Positions 34,960 through 42,602 of a stretch of DNA of 64,000 bases are shown in pieces. Source of the stretch: Candidatus Nomurabacteria bacterium (GTDB lineage: Bacteria; Patescibacteria; Paceibacteria; UBA9973); the NCBI GenBank assembly GCA_026396015.1, contig JAPLXP010000004.1:1-64000 (forward strand), written 5' to 3'. How positions within the stretch are numbered: the stretch's first letter is position 1; each line of letters begins with the position of its first letter. The notes under the pieces are model-generated. The model searched no databases. It saw only the letters and a list, made by a program, of their open reading frames with translations, and was not told where the DNA came from. The position numbers were made by a program, and so were the translations under genes.

Positions 34960-35019
34960 GCGGGCGCGAGGCAAGGTAATCTTTCCTTACAGGAACAGAA
35001 AACAGGTAAGGTTATTTTT
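34960..35019 (+). repeat. truncated copy of the tRNA-tail palindromic element
   Basis: GCGGGC start, then GGTAATCTTTCC-TTACA-GGAACAG identical to the left half of the 34160 copy. The remainder is lost. It lies between rdgB and the ADP-ribosyltransferase-like gene, in a 270-bp gap that otherwise holds only a CCCTTAAAAC/GTTTTAAGGG hairpin (35111-35136). Confidence 0.6.
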
Positions 35020-35160
35020 AACTCTTTCATTATATCAAATCGATGCATCTCGAACACTTAAAAAGTGATATGGATGATAGAGATATAAATTACACTCCTC
35101 TGTAATGTTTCCCTTAAAACTAGGAAGTTTTAAGGGATGCATATTATGGCAGGCGAACAA

Positions 35161-35982
35161 TTATATAGAATTAGCTAAAATCTTATTCTTTGTATTTTGA
35201 GCATATTCAGCAACAGCATCTTTAGGTTTATTTATTGAACTTGGGATTATAAGTATTTGACTGGGATTTTTTACTAATATTTCCAAAACCTCTTCAGCTT
35301 TTTTTGTAAATTCCTTATCTGGATTATTACTTTCTCCAAACACACTATCAAATAGTGGCATTTCGGGGATATGTTTTATAAATTTTTCAGGAATAATCAT
35401 CCAAATTCCTCTTCTTATAGACTCCAGCATCATACCTTTTAAAGTCCCCGCGTATCGAGGTTTTTTAGCATTCACAAATGCTGGGAATACGCTACCATGA
35501 TTAGCATAACCAAAAGCACTCTTTGGAAGAGGTGTAGTGTACACTCCACTTCCAAAAGTGGTTCCTGATGCTGTTCCTCTTTTGTAGAAATCAGTATTGT
35601 AGAAATCAGAAAATGTTCTAATGTCTCTAGTAACTCCTCTGAACAAAACAAGGGGTTCTTGATTTTGGTCGATAACCTTACTTGAAGATTTAGAATCATT
35701 TTGCCAGTCCCCAAACCACTTTTTAAAACTTTCTGTTCTAGCGATTTTCCACCATAATTCACTTTGCTTACCTAAATTAGAAACAAGACCATCAGGTGAA
35801 ACCAATAATTCACCTTTTTCATTTCTATCAGATTCCCTGATTTCCAAATTCTCAGCTTCACTAAGAATAGCGACTGAAAGATTTTCCATATCTAAAGGTT
35901 GCTCGATCCTTAAATTTTTCTTCACTTCCTGATTAGAATCAATTTTATTCCTGAATAGTCCACCTTCCATTGAATTTTTCAT
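35161..35982 (-). CDS. ADP-ribosyltransferase-like protein (MuF/phage-type ART)
   Basis: 273 residues from MKNSMEGG. The middle part resembles the ART modules found at the C-termini of phage MuF and polymorphic toxins: FKKWFGDW, KVIDQNQEPLVLFRGV, then ASGTTFGSGVYTT. In the RSE/HYE scheme the family usually has YHG or FRG, then a Tyr in GxYxT; FRGV and SGVYTT are visible. The catalytic Glu is not certain. No signal peptide or partner immunity gene is recognised. The start is supported by a TGGTATAAT box 6 nt upstream. Confidence 0.6.
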   Translation of the reverse strand: MKNSMEGGLFRNKIDSNQEVKKNLRIEQPLDMENLSVAILSEAENLEIRESDRNEKGELLVSPDGLVSNLGKQSELWWKIARTESFKKWFGDWQNDSKSSSKVIDQNQEPLVLFRGVTRDIRTFSDFYNTDFYKRGTASGTTFGSGVYTTPLPKSAFGYANHGSVFPAFVNAKKPRYAGTLKGMMLESIRRGIWMIIPEKFIKHIPEMPLFDSVFGESNNPDKEFTKKAEEVLEILVKNPSQILIIPSSINKPKDAVAEYAQNTKNKILANSI

Positions 35983-35988
35983 ACTAAC

Positions 35989-35997
35989 ATTATACCA
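35989..35997 (-). promoter_or_regulatory. extended -10 promoter of the ART-like gene (leaderless)
   Basis: TGGTATAAT (perfect TGn plus TATAAT) on the minus strand ends 6 nt before the ATG at 35982. Confidence 0.6.
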
Positions 35998-36055
35998 AAG
36001 TTCCAAAGTAAAAACAGTGTATAAAATGAAACTTATTTTATATAGCTTAAAAAAT

Positions 36056-36180
36056 CTGTGGGCGATGGAGGGTAATCTTTCCTTACAGGAACAGTATACC
36101 TTTTCTAAATTCTTACAGAATTACAGAAAAGCTTTCCGATTCCTCCACGCGAGCAACGCAGGTTGCTCGCTATCGCCCAA
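36056..36180 (+). repeat. tRNA-tail palindromic element (Trp copy)
   Basis: The parts follow the order of the 34160 copy. GGGCGATGGAGG (36060-36071) repeats the tRNA-Trp 3' end (36212-36223). Then come TTCC-TTACA-GGAA with CAGTATACC, hairpin 2, CCGATTCCTCCA, the GCGAGCAAC-GCAG-GTTGCTCGC hairpin, and ATCGCCC. It lies 30 nt beyond the 3' end of tRNA-Trp, past its terminator. Confidence 0.78.
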
Positions 36181-36182
36181 CA

Positions 36183-36206
36183 AAAAAACAGCCGAAGCTG
36201 TTTTTA
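36183..36206. terminator. terminator of tRNA-Trp
   Basis: AAAAACAGC-CGAA-GCTGTTTTT between tRNA-Trp and the palindromic element. Confidence 0.75.
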
Positions 36207-36210
36207 CGTG

Positions 36211-36281
36211 CGGGCGATGGAGGAATCGGACCCCCACCAAAGGTTTTGGAGACCTTCGTTCTACCACTAAACTAATCGCCC
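36211..36281 (-). tRNA. tRNA-Trp (CCA)
   Basis: Acceptor GGGCGAT/ATCGCCC, anticodon loop CTCCAAA (CCA), T-arm with GTCCGATTC, and discriminator G as expected for tRNA-Trp. No 3' CCA is encoded. Confidence 0.93.
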
Positions 36282-36335
36282 GTATTGATATTTATACCCT
36301 TTTATAGTCTTTTTTACAAGTGATTAGATTTATAC

Positions 36336-36373
36336 AAAAAAAATAAATCCCCATAGTGGGGATTTATTTTTAA
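36336..36373 (-). terminator. terminator of rpmG
   Basis: AAAAATAAATCCCC-ATAG-TGGGGATTTATTTTT at the rpmG stop codon. Confidence 0.82.
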
Positions 36374-36534
36374 CCAGTTATTTTAGCTTCTTTGTGCTTT
36401 ACGTTAGTTCGGCAAGTTTTACAAAACTTTTTAAACTCGATCTTTTTAGTAACGAGTTTCTTGTTTTTGCTGGTATAATAGTTCGCATTTTTGCAAACTG
36501 AACATTTTAATCTTAAAAGTCTATCTTGTGACAT
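36370..36534 (-). CDS. rpmG: 50S ribosomal protein L33
   Basis: 54 residues. It begins MSQDRLLRLKCSVC and ends FCKTCRTNVKHKEAKITG. The two CxxC pairs (CSVC and CKTC) mark the zinc-binding form of bL33. The YYTSKNKK motif is typical. The gene stands alone between tRNA-Trp and alr. Confidence 0.93.
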   Translation of the reverse strand: MSQDRLLRLKCSVCKNANYYTSKNKKLVTKKIEFKKFCKTCRTNVKHKEAKITG

Positions 36535-36580
36535 AGTGGGTATACTTTACTATAAAACGATAAAAATTGCAAATCAGATC

Positions 36581-37732
36581 CTAATCCCCTATTTTTCTAG
36601 GTAAAAGGGCACTGATATGGGTCGTAACCTCATAATTGATAGTATCCATTTCTCGGGCTAGATCTTCAGCTTTAATCTCTATTCCCCCTTGTCTTCCAAT
36701 GAATACAACCTCATCCCCAGATGCCACTTCAGGCAAAACAGATACATCTGCGACCACCATATTCATAGCTACACGGCCTAATAGCGGTACAATCTGCCCA
36801 CCTATCAATACATGTCCGCGATTAGTAATAGACCTCGTAAGTCCATCTGAGTACCCCTGTGGTATTATCGCCACAGACATTGGTCGTTTTGTGACATATG
36901 CCAATCCATATCCTATAGTGTGCCCTTTTGGAAGCTTCTTCACCTGAGCGATATGAGTCACCCATTTTAATGCTGGCTTCAATTCTATTTTATTTTTCCA
37001 TTGATCTTCAAGTTCCACGCTCGGCCACATACCATAACTACCGATACCTACGCGCACTATACCCGCACTCTGATCTTTTTTATTTTTCTTGGCTTCATAT
37101 GCTAGCACTCCAGAAGTAGCAGAGATATGCTTTTTGATATTAATGATTCCATGCTTTTCAAAAATCTTCATTGAATCTGCATATGTATCTATCTGTTTTT
37201 GCGCATGAGAAAAATCATTTGTATCCTCGATGTTTGCAAAGTGAGAATACACACCATCCACGATTATATTTTTCATCTTCAAAATTTCTGGCAGCATCAT
37301 ATCCAATGTCTCTGGCATTACACCCTCGCGTCCTAGATGAGAATCCACAGCTAGATGAACTTTTACTTTCTTATCCAATTTACGTGCGATTTGATTTACT
37401 AATAGTGCATGTTCAAGATCAAACACACCGAGAGTACCCTTAAGCATTAGAGCCTTCTCTATATCATTCTTGCCGACATATCCGAGGACTAATACTTCCT
37501 TTTTTGTCACCTTGCGTACACGATCCAATTCCTCTATGCTATTCACCTGGAAATAATCCACATATGAATTGAGGATTTTTACTACGATAGAATCACCATG
37601 ACCATACGCATTGGCCTTGACCACACAGGCCAGCCTTGTATCCGATCCAATCAAACTTCTAAATTGCTTGATATTGTGAATCAGATTCCCTTTCGAGATT
37701 TCTATATATGACAATGATGAGTTTTTCTGCAT
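36581..37732 (-). CDS. alr: alanine racemase
   Basis: 383-residue PLP enzyme that makes D-alanine for peptidoglycan. The PLP lysine lies in VVKANAYGHGD (about residues 37-47), and GREGV, the GSYGMWPS region and the C-terminal catalytic stretch GRVAMNM are present. The length is normal (E. coli 359). D-Ala-D-Ala ligase is encoded at 56520. A TATCAT -10 box ends 6 nt before the ATG. Confidence 0.95.
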   Translation of the reverse strand: MQKNSSLSYIEISKGNLIHNIKQFRSLIGSDTRLACVVKANAYGHGDSIVVKILNSYVDYFQVNSIEELDRVRKVTKKEVLVLGYVGKNDIEKALMLKGTLGVFDLEHALLVNQIARKLDKKVKVHLAVDSHLGREGVMPETLDMMLPEILKMKNIIVDGVYSHFANIEDTNDFSHAQKQIDTYADSMKIFEKHGIINIKKHISATSGVLAYEAKKNKKDQSAGIVRVGIGSYGMWPSVELEDQWKNKIELKPALKWVTHIAQVKKLPKGHTIGYGLAYVTKRPMSVAIIPQGYSDGLTRSITNRGHVLIGGQIVPLLGRVAMNMVVADVSVLPEVASGDEVVFIGRQGGIEIKAEDLAREMDTINYEVTTHISALLPRKIGD

Positions 37733-37768
37733 CTATCAATGATACGCCATTTAGGGACTTTTTCAAAA

Positions 37769-37796
37769 TTGCATTTATCCTATTTTCTGGTAGAAT
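37769..37796 (+). promoter_or_regulatory. promoter of tRNA-Leu
   Basis: TTGCAT, a 16-nt spacer (ending in TCTGG), then TAGAAT, about 40 nt upstream of the tRNA. Confidence 0.45.
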
Positions 37797-37835
37797 ATCG
37801 AAACAGAGAAAAATACGTATTTATATTTTTCAATT

Positions 37836-37917
37836 GCCTGGGTGGCGGAATTGGTAGACGCGCACGACTCAAAATCGTGTCTCGAAAGGGGTGGGAGTTC
37901 GATTCTCCCCCTAGGCA
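37836..37917 (+). tRNA. tRNA-Leu (CAA)
   Basis: Class II tRNA with acceptor GCCTGGG/CCTAGGC, anticodon loop CTCAAAA (CAA), a long variable arm, T-arm GTTCGATTC and discriminator A. CCA is not encoded. Confidence 0.95.
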
Positions 37918-37925
37918 CAAAAAAA

Positions 37926-37951
37926 TTAATGGCTTCGGCCATTTTTTTTGT
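37926..37951 (+). terminator. terminator of tRNA-Leu
   Basis: AATGGC-TTCG-GCCATT followed by a T run, directly 3' of the tRNA. Confidence 0.8.
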
Positions 37952-37959
37952 GATTAGAA

Positions 37960-38058
37960 CGAGTGAACTGCTTCACTCGCGCGGGAGAATCGAAAGACTT
38001 TTCGCTATTCATTTTAATGAATCGAAAAGTACCAGCCGATTCTCCCCCTGGGCACAAA
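37960..38058 (-). repeat. tRNA-tail palindromic element (Leu copy, inverted)
   Basis: CGATTCTCCCCCTGGGCACAAA (38037-38058) is a direct repeat of the tRNA-Leu 3' end at 37900-37921 with one mismatch. Read on the minus strand there follow an ACTTTTCG...CGAAAAGT hairpin with an inner ATTCAT/ATGAAT, the T-arm copy CGATTCTCCC, and GAGTGAA-GCAG-TTCACTC. Hairpin 1 with the TTACA loop is absent. Confidence 0.7.
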
Positions 38059-38211
38059 CAGAAGCGAAGCGACTTTCAAGAGAATTAAAACCATTTAACG
38101 TTTGTTTCATATTATAGCTTGAACAGTAATTAAATTTTATACACTTTTAATACTTTAAAGAATGAGTTTTATTATATGAAATATTTGGTATAATAAGTAA
38201 ATTATTTACTT

Positions 38212-39027
38212 ATGCGTGAAAATTTTGAAAATAAATATTTTGACAAACTCGTAGTAAACCCAAACAAACACGAACATTCAGAGAAAAATTTGCACGAGTC
38301 CATTATAGAAAATGTAGAAAACATCGGTGGTAAACATATCACTGATTTCGAGGTGGCAAAAACAGCCAAAGAAATTGAAATAATCAATTTTGTCTTAGAT
38401 GAGGCAGACAAAATTTTAAGTAGTTACGGTAGAGAAAAGCATATCTCCATCCCCCTTGAAAATATTCATATTTTAGTAGATGGTGGTAGTGAAAAATATA
38501 CAACGGGTAATTTAAAAACAGGTGGACATTCTACAATGCAACGAAGTGTTATTATTGATAGAGTTAAATCAGATTTAGAGTTTTCAATCATTTTATTTCA
38601 TGAACTTATACACTTAAAATCATATAGTGCAATTCAGGTTTTAGATAATGGCAAGATAGAAGCATACCGTAGTGGCATATCTGTTCGTTCAAGGGATGGG
38701 GAACGAAAATATTTAAAAAATATTGAAGAAGGTATCGTTGGATTATTAACAGAGAAATTCTACAATACCCTGATTGAAAAAGGAGCTTTTTATATAAACA
38801 GAGAAGATATTGCAAATAATAAGATAGAGATAAGTAGGAAAGAAGAAATCGCTACATTAAATAAAATAGTGGATGATATTTACGGAAAACACAGAGAGCA
38901 ATTTAAGGATCGAGATCAAGTTTTGAATTTATTTATAAATGCACAAGTGAATGGAGAACTAATTAAACTCCTGAAATTAATTAAGTCCACATATAAGATT
39001 GACTCTTTGAAGGCAAAAAACAACTAG
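38212..39027 (+). CDS. putative zinc metallopeptidase-like protein (HELIH)
   Basis: 271 residues. A possible gluzincin/zincin site FHELIHLKSY is at about residues 128-137, with acidic residues (EEGIVGLLTE) about 45 residues later as a candidate third ligand. No signal peptide is visible, so it is probably cytosolic. The rest is charged and unlike known families. A promoter-like TGGTATAAT lies 17 nt before the ATG. Ends in a strong terminator. Peptidase activity is inferred from the HExxH motif alone. Confidence 0.62.
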   Translation: MRENFENKYFDKLVVNPNKHEHSEKNLHESIIENVENIGGKHITDFEVAKTAKEIEIINFVLDEADKILSSYGREKHISIPLENIHILVDGGSEKYTTGNLKTGGHSTMQRSVIIDRVKSDLEFSIILFHELIHLKSYSAIQVLDNGKIEAYRSGISVRSRDGERKYLKNIEEGIVGLLTEKFYNTLIEKGAFYINREDIANNKIEISRKEEIATLNKIVDDIYGKHREQFKDRDQVLNLFINAQVNGELIKLLKLIKSTYKIDSLKAKNN

Positions 39028-39047
39028 TAATACTAGTTGTTTTTTAT
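39013..39047. terminator. bidirectional terminator
   Basis: AAAAAACAACTAGT-AAT-ACTAGTTGTTTTTT between the HELIH gene and murB. Confidence 0.85.
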
Positions 39048-40061
39048 TACCTCAGGCTCTTGTTCAAGTGTAATACCAAATTTATCAAATACAATCTTAA
39101 TGATCTGATCACGAGCATTTGCAAAATCCTGCCCAGTAGCCCCGCCATTGTTCACCAGCACCAGAGCATTCTTTTCATATACAGATACATTACCAAAATT
39201 GTGCCCCTTTAGGCCTGCATTCTCAATCAGCCATCCAGCTGGAATTTTTACTTTTGAATTGTCTAATTCAAAACAAATAACATTAGGATAATTTTCTTTT
39301 ATCTTTTCAAATATACTTTTATCTACAATCGGATTTTCGAAGAATGATCCTACATTGGGAATCTGATTTGGATTTGGCAATTTAGATGCACGGATATTTA
39401 TAATCGCATTGCGAATATCCACCAGACTCGGACTAGTGATATTTTTTTCATCAAAATATTTCTTCACCCCTGGATAGTTCGGCATTTCTGGTGTTTTTTT
39501 AGAAAGGCGTAGAGTCACACTCGTGATAAAATATCGTCCTTTTTCTTCTGTCTTGAAGATACTATCTCTGTATCTAAAATTGCACTCTTCTTTTAATAGA
39601 GTCTTGTATTTTAGATTAATAGTATCAAATATATCCACATATATCAGTGTATCCTTGATCTCCTGACCGTAGGCACCCACATTCTGTACAGGAGTAGCAC
39701 CCACTGTACCAGGAATAGCAGACATAGCCTCTACACCTGAAAGACCCATACTGCAGACCCTCTCTACGAATTTATCCCAATTCTCTCCAGCACCAATTTT
39801 CAAAGTTGTAGAATCGTCATCTTCAGCAAGAATATCAAAGCCAAGAATTTCATCCTTCAGTGCCAATACATTCAACACATCATCATTGAAAACAAGGTTG
39901 GACCCGCCGCCGATCGGAAGAACGCGAATATCTTTTTCATGAGCAAATACATAAACCTGCTTTAAATCAACAGGATCAGACACCCTAGCCATATAGCGAA
40001 ATTTACCACCACTGTGTAATGTGCAGAAATCACGAACATCCACATTTTCTAGTATTTCCAT
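39033..40061 (-). CDS. murB: UDP-N-acetylenolpyruvoylglucosamine reductase
   Basis: 342-residue FAD enzyme that reduces enolpyruvyl-UDP-GlcNAc to UDP-MurNAc. FAD-binding motifs are LPIGGGSNLV and AIPGTVGATPVQNVGAYGQEI. The YRDS motif and the C-terminal GNVGS-type PNVGSFFENP and AGWLIENAGLKG are present. The residue layout fits type I MurB. The start MEILEN is supported by TGATATAAT ending 8 nt upstream. It diverges from the HTH-MurA gene. Confidence 0.95.
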   Translation of the reverse strand: MEILENVDVRDFCTLHSGGKFRYMARVSDPVDLKQVYVFAHEKDIRVLPIGGGSNLVFNDDVLNVLALKDEILGFDILAEDDDSTTLKIGAGENWDKFVERVCSMGLSGVEAMSAIPGTVGATPVQNVGAYGQEIKDTLIYVDIFDTINLKYKTLLKEECNFRYRDSIFKTEEKGRYFITSVTLRLSKKTPEMPNYPGVKKYFDEKNITSPSLVDIRNAIINIRASKLPNPNQIPNVGSFFENPIVDKSIFEKIKENYPNVICFELDNSKVKIPAGWLIENAGLKGHNFGNVSVYEKNALVLVNNGGATGQDFANARDQIIKIVFDKFGITLEQEPEVIKNN

Positions 40062-40129
40062 ATATTGCAATTATATCATATATGAGATATACTGCAATAC
40101 ATAGTGAAGTAAAAGATATTGTTTTGAGA

Positions 40130-40189
40130 ACCCTTGCGCAGGCGGGTAGCCGAGCAGAGCAATTTTTCAACAGAAAAATATGCGTGGTG
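40130..40189 (+). repeat. palindromic element, copy 2 (murB-murA gap)
   Basis: CCCTTGCGCAGG, CCGAGCAGAGC, then an AATTTTTC/GAAAAATAT hairpin and GCGTGGTG. It aligns over 60 bp with the tsaD insertion at 2716-2775. A 43-codon frame runs through it but shows no sign of being a gene. Confidence 0.6.
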
Positions 40190-40205
40190 AAAAAAATAAT
40201 AACTT

Positions 40206-40218
40206 TTACGTAACGTAA
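40206..40218 (+). promoter_or_regulatory. 13-bp palindrome, candidate operator of the HTH-MurA gene
   Basis: TTACGT-A-ACGTAA, a perfect inverted repeat ending 13 nt before the ATG. The downstream protein carries its own XRE-type HTH domain, so autoregulation is a reasonable guess. Confidence 0.4.
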
Positions 40219-40231
40219 TCAAAAAAATATT

Positions 40232-41743
40232 ATGAAAAAACCAAATGATACACAAAAAATTGGGTATTTTATCAAAGAACTCCGCGAGCGTCGTGGTATG
40301 ACACAGGACGAACTAGCAATTGCACTATCTACCTCTCAATCAGCAGTAGCCCGTATGGAAAAGGGTGAGCAAAATTTTAGCACTGAAATACTAGGCAAAA
40401 TATCTGAAGTCCTCGAGCATCAGATAGTATCTATCAACAATTCTATAGACTTTCAGATCACGGGGGGCAAGAAGCTCCACGGATCAATCGATACAAATTT
40501 CTCAAAGAATGGATCTGTGGGATTGCTATGCGCATCCCTATTGAATAAGGGAAGGACGACTCTCCACGGTATAGCCCGCATCGAAGAAGTGAATCGTGTG
40601 ATAGAGATACTCGAGAGTATCGGAGTAGAGATCAAATGGATAGACAAGAATTCTATCACTATCACTCCTCCAAAGACACTAAGCTTAAACAAGATAAATG
40701 TAGAATCTGCGATACGTACCAGATCTATCGTCATGCTCATGGGCCCACTACTACATTTATTCCCTGCTTTTTCACTACCTCATGCATCTGGGTGCAAGCT
40801 CGGCAAGCGTACTATCAGTGCACACACATATGCCCTCGAAGAGCTAGGAGTAAAGATCAAGACTACAAACAATAGCTACGATGTATCTGCTAAAAAATTA
40901 AAGGCGGCAGACATTGTCATGTATGAAGCCGGAGATACAGCATGTGAGAATATATTGACTGCAGCATCAAAAATAAAAGGTACGACCACTATATCATTTG
41001 CCAGTGCAAACTACATGGTCCAAGAGATCTGCTTCTTCCTCGAGACTCTCGGTGTAAAGATTGATGGTATCGGATCATCCACCCTCGTAGTACACGGAGT
41101 ACCAGATATCAACATGGATGTAGAATATACAAACAGCGAGGATCCTATCGAGTCTATGATGTTCATCTCTGCTGCTATCGCCACTGATTCCACACTACAG
41201 ATAAATAGATGCCCTATCGACTTCCTATCACTCGAACTATATAAATTAAAAAAGATGGGTTTGAAATATAAAATATTAAAAAATTATGTTTCTTACAATG
41301 GCCGTACAAAGCTCGCTGATATACAGATATTGCCATCTACTCTCACAGCACCAGAAGACAAGATTCATGCGAATCCATACCCAGGCATAAATATGGACAA
41401 CCTGCCATTCTTTGTACCGATCTGTATAAAGGCAAAAGGTACTACACTCATCCATGACTGGGTATATGAAAATCGTGCGATATATTTCACAGAGCTCAAT
41501 CGCCTCGGAGCGAGCATCAATCTGATCGATCCTCACCGTGTGTATGTCACAGGAGGTGCCAAGCTCAAGGCTGCCCAGGTAGTCTGCCCACCAGCACTGC
41601 GTCCATCGATGATCATACTCATCGGGATGCTAGCAGCACCAGGGGTATCAATCCTCCGTAATGTATACATGATCAAACGCGGATACGAAGAGATTGCCGA
41701 GCGTCTAAATAGCATCGGGGCAGATATTAAAATATTGAAATAA
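40232..41743 (+). CDS. murA: HTH (XRE)-UDP-N-acetylglucosamine 1-carboxyvinyltransferase fusion (MurA)
   Basis: 503 residues. Residues 8-65 are an XRE/Cro-like helix-turn-helix (IKELRERRGMTQDELAIALS then SAVARMEKGEQ). Residues 72-503 are an EPSP-synthase-fold MurA. The catalytic cysteine position is kept as Cys188 in ASGCKLGKR (E. coli GCTIGARP), with YPGINMDNLPFF for the PGFPTDMQ loop. MurA transfers enolpyruvate to UDP-GlcNAc, the first committed step of peptidoglycan synthesis. E. coli MurA is 419 residues and lacks the HTH. Several usually conserved residues differ (GKRT for GARP), so a diverged paralogue cannot be excluded. Confidence 0.88.
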   Translation: MKKPNDTQKIGYFIKELRERRGMTQDELAIALSTSQSAVARMEKGEQNFSTEILGKISEVLEHQIVSINNSIDFQITGGKKLHGSIDTNFSKNGSVGLLCASLLNKGRTTLHGIARIEEVNRVIEILESIGVEIKWIDKNSITITPPKTLSLNKINVESAIRTRSIVMLMGPLLHLFPAFSLPHASGCKLGKRTISAHTYALEELGVKIKTTNNSYDVSAKKLKAADIVMYEAGDTACENILTAASKIKGTTTISFASANYMVQEICFFLETLGVKIDGIGSSTLVVHGVPDINMDVEYTNSEDPIESMMFISAAIATDSTLQINRCPIDFLSLELYKLKKMGLKYKILKNYVSYNGRTKLADIQILPSTLTAPEDKIHANPYPGINMDNLPFFVPICIKAKGTTLIHDWVYENRAIYFTELNRLGASINLIDPHRVYVTGGAKLKAAQVVCPPALRPSMIILIGMLAAPGVSILRNVYMIKRGYEEIAERLNSIGADIKILK

Positions 41744-41781
41744 TAAAAAATCCTTACCGTAATGGTAAGGATTTTTTATTT
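41743..41781. terminator. bidirectional terminator
   Basis: AATAAAAAATCCTTACC-GTAAT-GGTAAGGATTTTTTATT between convergent murA and the methyltransferase gene. Confidence 0.88.
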
Positions 41782-42563
41782 TAAAATTTTGTAGCTTCGA
41801 TACACATGAACATGGGGATCTCTTTGCGGGCGCGGTCTTCAGCAGCTGCACGAGGACCAGATTGAGATTTCTTATGAGATATCCATTCCTCTAGGTGTGT
41901 GATGGCTAGGCCATTCTTGGAAAGCAATTTTACATAATATTGGAGTGGTCGGTGGAATGATATAGTCTTGATCTTCATCCGTGGGTCACTCTCGCCTGGA
42001 GTCATATCTATAGAGAGCTTTGATTCAGACATGTATTTGTCTACGATACGAGATTGTATCCCCTCTGCAAAATACCAGTCACTAGCCTGAGGTACACGGA
42101 ATGCTGGATGATTCAATACTAGTACGATGCGTCCACCCTTCTTCAGTACACGATTACACTCGGCGAATACTTGGGATACGTTTTCGATATTCTGGATTGC
42201 TAGGACTACTACGACAGTATTTACAGATTCATCTGGCAGGAATGGTGACTTGTGCGCAGGTGATACATAAAAATCTACACTCTCAGTTCTAGCTGAAGCT
42301 TTTTCGACTAGATTGCGAGAGATGTCAGAAGCTATGATATGCACGTTCTTTTGTCTTGCAAAAAGATTTGAAAAATATCCCTGACCACAAGCCAAATCAA
42401 ATACAACTTCACCTGCACGTAAATCAAGCACACGTAATAGATTCGGCGCGATGACTTTTGCTTGATAGCTGTCAGTATCCTTTTCTAGTAGCTCGTCGTA
42501 CCACCCTGAAACGCGATTCCATGAAGTGTCTTTTTTATTAGTATTTTTGTCGTTATGTAACAT
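41781..42563 (-). CDS. class I SAM-dependent methyltransferase
   Basis: 260 residues from MLHNDKNT. A Rossmann-like core has motif I VFDLACGQGYFSNLFA, motif II IIASDIS, motif III DFYVSPAHKSPF and a motif-V-type LKKGGRIVLVLNHPAF. It resembles ubiquinone/tRNA-type methyltransferases (Methyltransf_11). The substrate is unknown. A TGCTATAAT -10 box ends 9 nt upstream of the ATG. Confidence 0.85.
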   Translation of the reverse strand: MLHNDKNTNKKDTSWNRVSGWYDELLEKDTDSYQAKVIAPNLLRVLDLRAGEVVFDLACGQGYFSNLFARQKNVHIIASDISRNLVEKASARTESVDFYVSPAHKSPFLPDESVNTVVVVLAIQNIENVSQVFAECNRVLKKGGRIVLVLNHPAFRVPQASDWYFAEGIQSRIVDKYMSESKLSIDMTPGESDPRMKIKTISFHRPLQYYVKLLSKNGLAITHLEEWISHKKSQSGPRAAAEDRARKEIPMFMCIEATKF

Positions 42564-42602
42564 TATGGGAGTATTATAGCACAAAAATACCGAAAAATCA
42601 AG

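Noticed and set aside
32323..36281. An integrated prophage next to tRNA-Trp
   Set aside because: No integrase, terminase, capsid or portal gene is present. The ART-like gene alone is not enough.
40082..40213. A 43-codon frame upstream of the HTH-MurA gene
   Set aside because: Most of it is the palindromic element. There is no family likeness, and its peptide similarity to TsaD comes from the shared repeat.
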